64,000 nucleotides of DNA, from assembly GCA_949126835.1 (NCBI GenBank), contig OX421495.1, positions 21,442,958-21,506,957 on the forward strand, read 5' to 3'. A program made the position numbers and the translations under genes. Each line of letters begins with the position of its first letter. Positions within the stretch are counted from its first letter, which is position 1. Under the pieces are notes generated by a model. It made no database searches and was not told the origin of the DNA. It saw only the letters and a list, made by a program, of their open reading frames with translations. Below are positions 34,835-45,469 of the stretch, piece by piece. The stretch comes from Anisus vortex (lineage: Eukaryota; Mollusca; Gastropoda; Planorbidae).

Positions 34835-36870
34835 AATGGCATCCTTCCGTCTCGCGAGACGATGGTGCATCACCGTGGTTCGAGGTTGCACTTCCTCGTG
34901 TGGCTGAGCAGGCCTTTCCTTGAGTGACAGTCTTTTTTACAGCCTTTGCACACGTGTTCCGTGGATTCTATTTTCTTCGCCTTTCTTCTAGCCCTTTTAT
35001 CTATGGTCTCCTCCATTCTTCTTTCCTCTGCTATTTTAACCCCTTCGCTGACAGCACTGCGCCAGGTGGACCGATCCTCTGCCTTCTCCTCTCAGTCACT
35101 TGTGCTAATTCTGGCTGCTCTCATGTCCCTCATGCAGACATCTTTGTAGCAGAGGCGTGGGCGACCTGTTTTCCTTTTTCCAGATGCCAATTCTCCATAT
35201 AGGAGGTCCTTAGGGATTCTGCCTGGACTCATTCTTCTCATTAGCCATCTTGGCGTCTTTCACTGAGGACTGCGAACATGCTTTCGGCGCTGGCGCGCGT
35301 CAGTACCTCACTATTAGGTACTTTGTCCTGCCATTTATTGCCAAGGACGCGACGCAGACACCTAAGGTGGAAGCTTTTTAGCTTGCGCTCATAGGTTGTC
35401 CATGATTCACTTCCATAAAGCAGCGTGCTAATGACGCAGGCCTGGTAGACACATAGTTTGGTCCTTTCTGTCAGCTTGGTGTTTTCCCAAACCCGTTTAC
35501 TAAGTTTAGCTATTGTGGCAGCTGCCTTGCAGATTCTGCTATTTAATTCATCCTCTAGGGACAATGAGCTGGAAATCTTGGACCCCAAGTAGGTGAAGCA
35601 GTCCACAATTTCCAAGTTTTCGTTTTCAATAGTAATGGTAGAAACGGAGCATGTGTCTTGGGCCATGATATTTGTCTTCTTTATGCTCACTTGCAGGCCA
35701 AACTCTTTGCAGGCGTTGGTGACGCTTGACACAAGCTGTTGTAGGCCTGTCTCTGTTTGTGATATCAGGGCCACATCGTCAGCAAAAAGTTGCTCGCGAA
35801 TTAGGACCTCTTTCGTTTTGGTTTTGGCTCGGAGACGGGCAGTGTTGAAAAGTCCTCCATTAGCTCTGAAGTGTAACCAGATTCCATCACTACTATACTT
35901 GAAGGCGTATCGGAGCAGTATAGAGAAGAATATTGCGAACAGTGTTGGTGCAAGTACACAGCCTTGCTTTACTCCGCTGCTGACTGGGAAGGCTTCAGAG
36001 GTGACTCCGTTGAAGTGCACTGTGCCCTGCATGTTATCATGGAACTGTCTGATGATGGCGAGTAGAAGTAGGGGACAGCCAATTTTTTCCAGAATTTGGA
36101 ACAGCCCACTGCGATTGACTAAATCAAAGGCTTTTGTCAGGTCTATGAAGGCAATGTAAAGTGGCATCTGCTGCTCTCTACATTTTTCCTGCATCTGCCG
36201 TATGGAGAACACCATGTCTATGGTAGACCGACCCGCCCGAAAACCACATTGTGACTCTGGATAAACTCGGTAGGCTAAACTCTGCAAGCGTGTAAGAGTA
36301 ACGCGGGCAAAAGCCTTTCCTACGATACTGATAAGCGAGATGTCGCGGTAGTTATTGCAGTCGCTTCTATCGCCCTTATTCTTATATAGCGTCACTATGT
36401 TTGCGTCCTTCATGTCCTGGGGGATGTATCCCTGTTCCCAGCAGAGGGCTAGCAGCTCGTGCAAGGGCTGGAGTAGCACTGTCTTACCGTTCTTCAGAGC
36501 TTCTGGAGGTATTCCATCGCTTCCAGGGGCTTTTCCACAGGCTAGACAGTCGATGGCTTTGCTTAGCTCTTCCTGTGTGGGAATGGCATCTAGTTCTTCC
36601 ATGAGCGGCATGTCGGGGATGTCATCTAGGGCGGTGCTGGAGACTGTGTTAACTGTTGCATACAGTTCCAGGTAATGTTCAATCCAGTGTTTGAGCTGCT
36701 TCGCTTCGTCCTTGATGATTTCTCCAGTTTTGGATTTTAGGGGTGCAACCTTTGACGTCGTAGGGCCGATTGCTTTTTTAATGTTTTCGTACATGGCTTT
36801 GGCGTTTCCCATATCAGCAGCTGACTGTATGCTTTTCCAAATACTGCAGTTTATTGCATTCTGTTTTGAA
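34835..36870 (-). mobile_element. RTE-like LINE with near-complete RT, nested in the I-clade LINE
   Basis: Its 3' tip (TCTCGCGAGACGGAAGGATG on the minus strand) lies near 34835-34870. The RT frame 35241-36896 is open for 551 codons. The RTE joins the I-clade RNase H around 36870-36880, so the first residues of that frame come from the host element. An apparent RNase H frame (36814-37083) overlaps the junction. The element is 5'-truncated and lacks its endonuclease. Confidence 0.8.
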
Positions 36871-36896
36871 GAAGTTAGTCCAATTTTGTCTTGCAT
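35241..36896 (-). CDS. Non-LTR reverse transcriptase (551 aa open frame)
   Basis: This is the RT of a LINE that copies its RNA at nicked chromosomal target sites. Visible motifs in order: GKAPGSDGIPPEALKNG (about 116-132), NIVTLYKNKGDRSDCNNYR with ISLISIVGKAF (about 163-195), ESQCGFRAGRSTIDMVFSIR (about 212), FIDLTKAFDLVNR (motif A, about 248-260), SGVKQGCVLAPTLFAIFF (about 306), LFADDVALISQ (catalytic FADD, about 363) and STLLYGSESWTTY with LRCLRRVLGNKWQD near the end. No stop interrupts the core, so this copy is fairly young. The endonuclease domain is absent and the true start is lost at the junction, so it cannot be autonomous as it stands. Confidence 0.8.
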   Translation of the reverse strand: MQDKIGLTSSKQNAINCSIWKSIQSAADMGNAKAMYENIKKAIGPTTSKVAPLKSKTGEIIKDEAKQLKHWIEHYLELYATVNTVSSTALDDIPDMPLMEELDAIPTQEELSKAIDCLACGKAPGSDGIPPEALKNGKTVLLQPLHELLALCWEQGYIPQDMKDANIVTLYKNKGDRSDCNNYRDISLISIVGKAFARVTLTRLQSLAYRVYPESQCGFRAGRSTIDMVFSIRQMQEKCREQQMPLYIAFIDLTKAFDLVNRSGLFQILEKIGCPLLLLAIIRQFHDNMQGTVHFNGVTSEAFPVSSGVKQGCVLAPTLFAIFFSILLRYAFKYSSDGIWLHFRANGGLFNTARLRAKTKTKEVLIREQLFADDVALISQTETGLQQLVSSVTNACKEFGLQVSIKKTNIMAQDTCSVSTITIENENLEIVDCFTYLGSKISSSLSLEDELNSRICKAAATIAKLSKRVWENTKLTERTKLCVYQACVISTLLYGSESWTTYERKLKSFHLRCLRRVLGNKWQDKVPNSEVLTRASAESMFAVLSERRQDG

Positions 36897-37479
36897 GTCT
36901 AATTATTAAAGGTTTCATGTCTCGATATAGAATCAGAATTGTAATCTCTGATAACAACAGGGCGTCTTTTGCCTCTCTGTCAGCTGTTTCGTTTCCCTCT
37001 ATCCCTGTGTAACCAGGAACCCAACAGAGAAAGATGAGTTTGCCCCTTTCATATATCGATTGGTATTTTGTCAGAATGTCCAAGTGTGACGAAGGGATTG
37101 CTTATTAGCTAGGTAATCAATCAGTGTGCGACCTAAGTTGTATAGGCGCTTAGTAAAATACCTTTTTGTTTCGTCATCAATGGAAAAAGGATCCTTGCAA
37201 GAATATGTATCAAGAAGTACTACAAAAATACCCAAAGCATGTACAAATATACACAGAAGGATAAAAAAAAAAGGATACAGCGACATCTTCGGTTGCTCTT
37301 ACCTCGAATAAAAGTTAAAAAAAGGAAAATATAATTCCAATATCTCAATTGACGAGTCTTAAATAGGCAAATTGTTTGCAAATTCATTTCCGCTATATTT
37401 CCGTAAGCAATCGTATAATTATCATTTCGGCATGTTTCTATTAATTTACTCTATACGTGTTATTATCACTTTTTACATG

Positions 37480-37830
37480 TTTCAAGTGCATTGTGGAACT
37501 TCCGGTTTTATTTTGTATTGCTTACAATGGCAACCAATACGACTGCAAGCAGAGATTTATGCCTTGTTGCTACCTTAACATTCACGGATGTTGATAAATT
37601 TATTGCACTTTCAACTGCAAGTTCAGGCCGACTACAAATAAGCAATGGCTATAAGTATTATTGTGAGGATTAATCTATGTCTTAAATATTAAAAGTGAGT
37701 AGGTCTATCCCAGAAATTATAGCAGAATGCAGCCATTTTTAAAAATTAAATTTAGCGAATAGAATCGGAAGTGAAGTTGCATCCAAAACTTATGCATGCA
37801 TAAGATTTAAGACTGATCAATAGGCAAAAG
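37480..37830. mobile_element. P-like element remnant (copy 3)
   Basis: GGAACTTCCGGTTTTATTTT, ATTAAAAGTGAGTAGG, TTATGCATGCATAAG and AAGACTGATCAATAG match subterminal and end parts of 21610-22201 in the same orientation. The THAP-type start is not readable here. Confidence 0.5.
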
Positions 37831-37961
37831 TAATGGAGACGTCCGTCACGAGATATTTTACCTTTTCATATATCAAACTAAAGGGCCGGTTGGCCTGATG
37901 ACGAATTCGTTGTTTCTTTATGTGATGACGATTCTAGCAGTTTTTATAAATAAATAAATCT

Positions 37962-38089
37962 CAAGACCTTGAATTGAATTGTTGAATTTCCGGCCCATCA
38001 ACATCGAAGGTTATATAGGGCCTTTTTTAACGTTGTTGTCATGTTTTTATTGTATCCATTTTATTGTTCTTATATTCAAGACCTTGAAT
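37962..38089 (-). mobile_element. Short I-clade LINE 3' end with target duplication
   Basis: GAATTGAATTGTTGAATTTC and GGCCCATCAACATCGAAGG repeat the 3' end at 34409-34500. The piece is bracketed by CAAGACCTTGAAT at 37962-37974 and 38077-38089. The same 11-mer AAGACCTTGAA stands at the other border (34397-34407). Confidence 0.75.
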
Positions 38090-39004
38090 AGTCTCTAACA
38101 CTTTCCTTCATTCCGTAGTGCCAAATAGTTCATACAAATATAATGCGCACCTTACTACAATTTATAAACTAACATAATATGATAACTAATCTCTTACAAA
38201 ATATCTGACAAAGTAGGCTATATCACAACGCTCACACAACAGCAACTATTCACAATGAAAAATGTGTCACAAACCTTATTTATTAAATTTAGCATACAAA
38301 TATTTAATATGGCGGGAAGAAGAAGAAATTCGTTTTTATTTTCATTGTTTACATCATCGTTTCCTAAATGCCAGGTCGAGTCCCGGAAACGGGCCACGAA
38401 AACAAAATTACCGGGTTGCAAACATTGAAATTGAATAGTTAGGAAATTCATACCCGCTATATGTCACTTATATGTAGGTATAGGCAATATAAATAAATAG
38501 GTAAGTAAAGGCAATATAAATAATAGCTAGTTATGAAAAGTAAATACCTTTTAAAAAAGGGTTAGGATTTTTTTTTATAAATAACAAGTTTGAAAAACAA
38601 TGGTTTAAATTATTGCACTCATATTTTCAAATTTAAGCCGAATCTACAAAGAAAAAATTACATTATACGGCTATTAAAATCAGTCAATAACAATAAGTTA
38701 CTATTACATGTTACAATACAAACTTAGAATGTTGATAAAAATGTAATAATAAACATTGTTTATTTATTGTTAACAGTGTCTCTGAAGTAGCATTACAGAA
38801 ATTAATGTTTTCTGCTTAATTTGTCGTTAACTCTTGTTTCTACAGGCATTGATAATCAGAAAATTGCACTGGGCTAAAATCAAAATGTTTAATAATCACA
38901 AATATAAATTGCGAAGGATATAACTAACACAATTAATTTAGTCTAGTGTCTAGATATGAATTATAGTTCCTTTAGTGTTAAGAAAAAAAATATTCCTATA
39001 TTCA
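38090..39004. repeat. Duplicon unit C resumed (3' flank of ANK scrap)
   Basis: GGCTATATCACAACGCTCAC, ATATGGCGGGAAGAAGAAG and CCCGGAAACGGGCCACGAAA are collinear with unit A (12570-12780) and unit D (46620-46800). It leads into the fourth ankyrin-gene remnant. Confidence 0.75.
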
Positions 39005-39165
39005 TTTAATGCACTATTGGCACATTCAGAGATCGAAACAAAAGTTGTTGTTTTTTTTTTGCTGGTAAAGGTAATTTATTGACCTTTTTCTTTCTGTCGA
39101 GGGTAGCTCCAAGCATTTCTGAAATCTGGACGAAGCTCAGCGTTTTCAATGACAAGAGGTTGGCG
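39005..39165 (-). pseudogene. ANK4 scrap: only the SOCS-box-like end remains
   Basis: About 53 codons are homologous to the extreme C-terminus of ANK1-3. On the minus strand CTTTCTGTCGAGGGTAGC-type sequence, the LPLP coding region and the final stop are recognisable. The remnant stops abruptly at about 39165, where a LINE remnant begins. The rest of the gene, roughly 840 codons, is gone. A T-run expansion near 39050-39060 suggests it is also out of frame. Confidence 0.8.
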
Positions 39166-39601
39166 AATATTTACAACTGACAAGAGTAACACCAATAGTT
39201 AAATCACTAAACCTGGAAACAGAGGACAGAATAACAACGAGTAAAATAGTAATAATACACAATGCATTAAACTATAATTTAGAAATACTACACAAAAACA
39301 ATCCCGACCCCTGCCATAGACTATAACATACATGGACCGCTTGCTTAAATGTTTTTTGCTATTATCTTCTTTTTTTACATTTCCCGATTCTAAATAAAGT
39401 AATTGTCCTACATGTTCCGTTTTATTAAATCGCATGTTTTCGACTTTAAATGAATACTTGTAGGCCTATTAATCCTGTAGAGGGGCGCATCCATTGTCTC
39501 TCGAGACAGAAGGAGCCTTTTTTATTAATCCTATTATCATTGACTATAATAAGATGCTCTACTTTTAGAGCTTAAGTTCTTTTTCCGTGCGCACACAACA
39601 C

Positions 39602-41482
39602 CAGTGCCGGATTTACCAAGGGGCTGTGGGGGCTCCAGCTCCCGGCCCCAGTTTCCCTACCGACCCAATATTTATATCCTTAAAGATTAGAATAAAAGGA
39701 TTTGATCTTTCGTCGGCTCGGGCAAAATATTTATTTAAAAGCTGAATAGTTAAATTAAATGTCGCTTTTTAAATTACGAAAATATGTTATCCAATGTAGA
39801 GAATTTGCAGAACGAAATATCTTTGTTAAATGATGATATTGGAAAGTGGCCAGATTGTTTCTTGAGCAGTCATCAAGAATACTTGATTTAAATTGGTTCT
39901 GAGCCATGCCAGAGCATTGGTACGAGGATTTGACTAAGAAACAACAACAAAATAACAGCCATCGTCATTGTTCCAAATCTTTATTTTATCGGTTAAATGT
40001 GTGCACCAAGGAACGCCTACCAAGAACGTGGCTGTGCTACTCGCCATTTAAATGGAAGTCTCTACTGCTTCCCCTGTAGGCTGTTGTTAATGCGAGGAAA
40101 TCAAAACATTTTTCTTCAACATCCTGGTTTTTCTGACTGGAAACATGGTGAGCGTGCTATCTTACGTCATGAACAAAGCGCAGAGCATCAGAAATCAGTA
40201 ACAGGAGTGCTCATTCGAAAGCAACAAAAACATCGGATTGACATACAGCTTGAGCATCAATACAATCAAGAGCGGGACTACTGAATCAAAGTTCTTGATC
40301 GTGTCGTGGCAAAAATTAAGTTCTTAGCTGAACGATGTCTGGCAATCCGTGGATCAAATGAAGATATTGGCTCCTCAAGTAACGGCAACTTCCTGGGTAT
40401 TTTGGAACTGATTGCAAGGTATGATCCATTCTTGGCTGAGCACATACGGAATAATGAATAATCTATTTTGGTATGTGTTCCTGGACCGAATTAACGCCAC
40501 CAGTTGTACTTTAAAAGACTCGAAGATGGATCTCAATACAGTTGTGCAACTCTACAAATCACTAATTGAATTTATTGACCAGCAGCGGAATGACTTTGGA
40601 ACTTATGAACTGCGAGGAAAACTCCATAGTGATAATTCTTCTTACAGAGAAAACAGTGTAAGGAAACGAAAACTGATGAAACAGTTTGATGAGGGCGATG
40701 CTGATGAAATGGAGTTCAATCCTTCTGATCGGTTCAAAACTCAAGTATTCTTACTTACACTTGACAAACTTCGAAGTGCCCTAGTACATCGTTAGGCAGC
40801 ATACAAAAAGCTGAACCATAGTTTTGGATTTCTGAGGAATCTGGAGCATGCGTTCACTGATATGATTCGGCCAGCATCCTCTCGGCTTCAGCAAAAATAC
40901 CCAGATGATTTTGAAGATTCTATAGCAGAGGAATTGCTTCATTTTGCCGCATTTCTCAGAGTGAAATCCTCACAGCAATCTCCCAAAGGTGTATCATTCA
41001 GCAACCGTCAGCCAGAACTACAATTTTTTCTTACCATCGTTGATAATGGACTGCAGGGCATATTCCCCAATGTAGAAACGGTTCTCAAACTCAAATTCCT
41101 CTGCATGATGACAACAAACTGCACAGGAGAACGAAGTTTTTCTACTTTGAAGAGAGTGAAGAACTCATTTAGGTCCACAATGGGAGACGTTCGATTGAAC
41201 ATGCTTTGCTTGATGAGCATTGAGTTTGACATTTTGCGCAACATTGACTTTCATGATATTGTGATTGATTTCGCACGCCGAAAGGCTCGAAAAGTAAATG
41301 TTGTTTAATACGTGCTGCAAATTGAAAATAAACCTTTTAGTACATGGTTTACGTTACTGTCGCCAGATCTGACAGGGTATTAATGAAAGTTTTGAACTAA
41401 TTTTTTAATGGTCAATAATTGATAACATCCGGCCCACAAAAGTTATTTGCCCCCGGCCGCCATGATCCTTAATCCGGCACTG
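39602..41482 (+). mobile_element. hAT transposon with perfect target duplication
   Basis: TIR CAGTGCCGGATTTACC with right end TTAATCCGGCACTG. Exact 8-bp duplication CACAACAC at 39594-39601 and 41483-41490. It is 1,881 bp long, inserted in the long-TIR element, and carries an internally deleted transposase (39997-41308). Confidence 0.92.
39997..41308 (+). pseudogene. hAT transposase with TTF/ZMYM-type zinc finger, core deleted
   Basis: N-terminal part 39997-40284: GSLYCFPCRLL, then HPGFSDWKHGERAILRHEQS and EHQKS, a TTF-type finger. It runs on as a stop, then KVLDRVVAKIKFLAERCLAI and RGSNEDIGSSSNGNFLGILE to a stop near 40440. The second part, 40460-40795, reads SKMDLNTVVQLYKSLIEFI. The C-terminal part, 40862-41308, ends with TTNCTGERSFSTLKRVKNSF and RLNMLCLMSIEFDIL, the dimerisation domain. 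The stretch that normally carries the catalytic core between these parts is deleted. It belongs to a different subfamily from the transposase at 23590-25065. Confidence 0.85.
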
Positions 41483-41990
41483 CACAACACAGATCTATAA
41501 ATGTTTCCGCTCTGTACAACTTTCTATTTTAATTTTTCATTGAGAAAATCATAGCGATTAAATAAAACGGAACTTGTATATCAATAACTTTATTTCCTAT
41601 ATAGTGATACGAATTAAGGTTATAAGAAGAAGGACTGTCCAGGGCATTGACCTCTTAATAAGTGCGCATTAGATACTAGAAGAGGCCAAGGGTTGACCTT
41701 ACATTTCTTAGTGCAGATTTAAATAAGTAAGTCGTTCAACCACGTCGAAATTGAAGGTTAGATTCTGGATCGCAGTATCCAATTACTTTATTTATAATCG
41801 GGAATTCCGAAATCAGTGTTTCAAGTCATCATATAGCAGAAATACTAAAGCAACCGGTCCATGTATATTATAGTCTATGCTTATGCGATAACAAATGCAC
41901 GCAAGTCCTTTTTCATCCCGAGTGGCATCCGGGCATAGAATGGGTTGTCTGAACAAACCAGGAAAACCAGTCACTTATCATTTAAACAGT

Positions 41991-43052
41991 AATAGAAATA
42001 CAGGACTAGACTCAAACCGTGGATGTGCGTATAGAAGGATTTTATGTAATAAATAAGATAATAGGTACATTGATCAGAAATGGTAAACGCCCCATCCATT
42101 ATATTATAACCATACAGTATCGGCAGTTTTTGGATGTATGCCATCTATCAAATCATATATTATTATACAACGTATCCCCTGTTGACTTCTAATGAACCGT
42201 TTCTTAGGATCGCAGTTTTTTTAAGCTTCGATCGTGTGTAGAACTGTACTATTTAGGATGAAGCCTAGCTATCTGTGGTAAAAGTGTGCTCTCTAACAAG
42301 GAGTTCTTTTCAACGAAATTAATCATCTATCATCATTGAGAGTCACTTTTCCCATTTTACACATGCTTGTTATATTCTTTGCAAGATCAATACTGCAGTG
42401 GAGGAAAAATTAGAATAATTTAACTTAAGAACTATGTACTTGATTTAAGTATTTTTGTAATAGACCTGTAATGCTGTGATTGAAATGATTATACTCTTAT
42501 GGTAACTCTTGTGACAGTTATTACAAATGGCGCACAGAACTTTTAAAAAAACTTGCTGCTTTTTTTCTGGGGGCCAGAAAAGATCTCGTACAAGCATCTT
42601 TTTTTTTCTCTCGAGGGCCCTGTACCCAAGACTTAGTAAAAGATAGATCTACTGTACTTTGGAACTGTTTCTTTTTTAACCTTATAACCCCGTTTAACAT
42701 AACGTCGATGGAAGGGGCGGGGCAAAAAGAGTAAAGTGGGGAAATGGAAAAACAAAAGTCTAACCATTGCTAGAGACCAATGAAGACTCCATGTATTTCT
42801 TATGAGCTCATAACATAGCAGGATTTTCCGCTATTAGAAAAAACACGAGGAAATGTTTAAGATTGAAAGGCAAATAAAATGTAATATCGCAATAATGCAC
42901 ACATTGTCGTGGTTAAGGAAATAAGGTGGCACAATGGGCAGCACCTCTAAACTCTTTTGTACAACCCCACTTGTTTTTTTCTAAAACAGAGTAGTTATGT
43001 TTAACTTAAAATTACTAGCCTATAGATATATAATCAATTATATCGAGTTTTT
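41991..43052. other. Intergenic, nothing recognised
   Basis: A+T-rich. No ORF above about 60 codons with family signal and no inverted-end element that I can bound. Confidence 0.45.
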
Positions 43053-43235
43053 GAATTGAATTGTCGAATTTCCGGCCAATTAACATCGAAGGTTATATAG
43101 GGCCTTTTTGATAACGTTGTTGTCATGTTTCTCTTGTATCCATTTTATTGTTCTTAAATTTTTAAATTCTGTTGTACAGTTGTATGTCTTTAATATAGTT
43201 TATTATATGTTTTGGTTTAATTTTGCTGAGTGTTT
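43053..43235 (-). mobile_element. I-clade LINE 3' end
   Basis: GAATTGAATTGTCGAATTTC, CATCGAAGGTTATATAGGGC and TTTAATATAGTTTATTATAT match 34409-34570. Minus-strand 3' end only. Confidence 0.65.
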
Positions 43236-43779
43236 GAAAATGTGATACGCCTTTGCATTCACATTAATTATAATGCATTAACTATATTATGTGTTTACTA
43301 AATATTCTAAACATTTATCATAACATTAATTCATACTAACTGTATGCTGTTCTAATTAATAATTGTGACAACTTTGGCTTTCTATAAAAATGTATTTGAA
43401 CATGCTTCGTAATTGTTTTGACTAGCGTTGTGTTAAGTTTTTTAACTTAATTCTTGGAATAATTAGTCATTTAGGTGGATACAATTGAAAACTGTGAGTT
43501 CTTGAATTGGATATAATCTATTTTTTTTAAATTTATTTATGACAATTGATAACAAGATACCATTTTCATTTGTAATATATTGATATGTAAATTTATGCAG
43601 AATAAAAATTTTGCCTGCAGAATTTTCCCTCATGTTTGATTAGGCATTAATTGATTATATATTTTATTTGACCTCCCCTCTCCACCGCCCGGGAAGTATT
43701 TAAACCTTTCCTTATACCTTTTACTCCACCTCTCGATCCCCCCCCCCCCCACTACCCACCTTTCGACCTTATCGATTCC

Positions 43780-45425
43780 CAATATTTCAAGTGTTGCCAG
43801 TATAGGGACAATAAAGGATATATATTAAAAATTTAGATAAACGTAATTGAATGAATTATATACTTTGCTTAAATGTGTAAGGTTGTTTGATGGTTTAATG
43901 GTTTGATGGTTTAACTGCAATCACGGAAGCACAGATTTATTACACAGTACATTTATATTTATTAAACAGTACATTTATATTTATTACACAGTACATTTAA
44001 CGCAATTTAATAAAAGGTAATCAGAGGTATTCAAGTTAAATGTAAAGTGAAATAGAGAACTATAAATTTAAAAAGTTAAAAGTATGACAAGTAAACCATG
44101 ACACGCAGATAGACCAGAATTTCGCTCGAAGAGTAACGTTCCACAGCATTTTTACCAACACGCGCGGGTCCTACTTCGACAACCATCTCGGTTTCTCTTA
44201 AGTGGCTAAAATTGGGAAACTAATTTTGTTACTAATTATTATTCTTAACAATTAGTGAGAACTTTCTGACAGCTAGTTCTCTAAATACATTTGTTTTATT
44301 TCTTCTTAGTTTACATGTCCGCGGGAGGTATTAATGGTCAGCGGGACTATCTGTCGTGGGACTATAGGGATTAAGTGTCCGGAATTAACTGTCGCGGGAT
44401 CAAATGCCACCAAACCCTTCACTATCTATCAATAAATATAATTACCGTGAGTTGGTTTATATGTTTGTTTATATATTTATATATTATATGTTTGTCCTGT
44501 ATATGCTCCTATTGACAAGTCTTAACGTGTAGGCCTATGCATGCATAAAAGGTCACGTGCAAAACATTTCCGTTCTTATTCGATCATTTTCTTCGAAACA
44601 ATGTCTGTGTGCTGGGTTACTGGTTGTTCTCAAATTTGTTGGGGATTACAATTTATTTCATTTCCAAAAGATGTCTACAAAACAAAACAAAGTATTGTGA
44701 AAGTCAGAAGTGAAAAATCACCTTTTTAAAATATCAAACGTATTGCTAAATGCAAAAGGATTTTTGTTATTCGTTTTTATGAATTTACGCATTTTGTTTT
44801 TCAATAACCATGAAAACGCAACTCTTGACTCATTTATTTTGTAAACAAATAAACATTTAACCTCACGCGACTAACACTTGAGTATTAATTATCGCCTATT
44901 CACTTTTGATGTTAAAAACGGATTCCTCATAACTAATATTGTATCCTTTGTACAATTCTAAAAGACTAGAACTGGCCGTCGAGGTTGAAATCAATTGTCA
45001 AACACCAGCAAAAGTTGCTTTTTTTTGGTTTATTAGTTTAAAAATAGAACAGGAAGTTTACGAACATTCGGGTTCAAAAGTTCACCCCTCGTTTAGACTT
45101 GTTTATGGCGTTTGACTAATCGAGCCAAAAGTTAAATGTATAAATTGGAAACGTCCTCCAAAAGAAATGTTCATTATATAAACAATATTGCTTAATTCGT
45201 TAATTAAAAAGAAACATAGACCTATTGATAATCACCGTATGTTAAAGTTCCTAAAACTTGGGCATTTATTTCTCAAAGTGTGTATAAAAAATATTCATTG
45301 TTTAAAAAGAATTCCCAATATAGGGACCATAAAGGATATGTATTACAACGTTATATAAATGTAATTGAATGAACTATATATTTTGCTTAAATATGTAAGG
45401 TTGTTTGATGGTTTAATTGTAATCA
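43780..45425 (+). repeat. Direct duplicate pair flanking a P-like element
   Basis: A block of about 120 bp (TATAGGGACAATAAAGGATA, GTAATTGAATGAAT, AATGTGTAAGGTTGTTTGAT) at about 43800-43905 recurs at 45315-45415. Between them lie short direct repeats of ACAGTACATTTATATTTATT (43940-44000), a G+C-richer block of GTCCGCGGGA/GTCGCGGGAT words (44318-44405) and the P-like copy 2. Confidence 0.6.
44512..45105 (+). mobile_element. P-like non-autonomous element with a THAP-type finger start (copy 2)
   Basis: Left end TTGACAAGTCTTAACG. The right end TTTAGACTTGTTTA is degraded. Inverted relative to copy 1. The plus strand from ATG 44601 reads MSVCWVTGCSQIC, then LQFISFPKDVYKTKQ, and stops at 44729. That matches copy 1 (MSVCYVTGCTKIC, FPKDGVK) and a THAP finger start (C-x4-C then F-x-x-FPKD). 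The remaining metal ligands and the catalytic region are missing. Confidence 0.65.
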
Positions 45426-45469
45426 CTCAAGCTTATCTCTCGAACCAGGTTTTAAAAGAGTTTGTACGA

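Larger units (their letters stand above)
34409..37320 (-). mobile_element. I-clade LINE with RNase H, split by an RTE-like LINE
   Basis: Minus-strand reading: 37083-36880 encodes the end of an RNase H domain (LIFLCWVPGYTGIEGNETAD, EAKDALL). After the intruding LINE, 34830-34590 continues with HCRQLHTGHTKLTHSFLLKR and PMCAFCNVNLTVSH, the usual C-terminal C-x2-C-type region of I/Jockey elements. The 3' tail is short AATTC repeats at 34409-34425. The RT core is missing. Confidence 0.75.
39315..41880. mobile_element. Long-TIR DNA element nested in the LINE remnant
   Basis: The left end CATAGACTATAACATACATG and right end CATGTATATTATAGTCTATG are inverted repeats. Homology between the arms continues inward: GCGATTTAATAAAACGG-like at about 39418-39435 against GATTAAATAAAACGG at 41558-41572. 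The right arm seems to have a further insertion at about 41602-41790, bracketed by CAATAACTTTATTT and CAATTACTTTATTT. No transposase of its own. Candidate TA target, superfamily not assigned. Confidence 0.7.
39166..41990 (+). mobile_element. CR1-like LINE C-terminal remnant, split
   Basis: Left part 39166-39300 reads LTRVTPIVKSLNLE with a frameshift. Right part 41881-41990 reads AITNARKSFFIPSGIRA, a stop, then NGLSEQTRKTSHLS. Both match the C-terminus of the LINE at 16720-17076 (SQLTRVTPLVKSLNLETLED, FFPSGIRAWNGLPEQTRKTS), in the opposite orientation. The gap between the halves is filled by the long-TIR element. Confidence 0.8.

Noticed and set aside
35593..36159. 188-codon plus-strand ORF opposite the RTE-like RT
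   Set aside because: Antisense shadow of the strongly supported reverse transcriptase frame.
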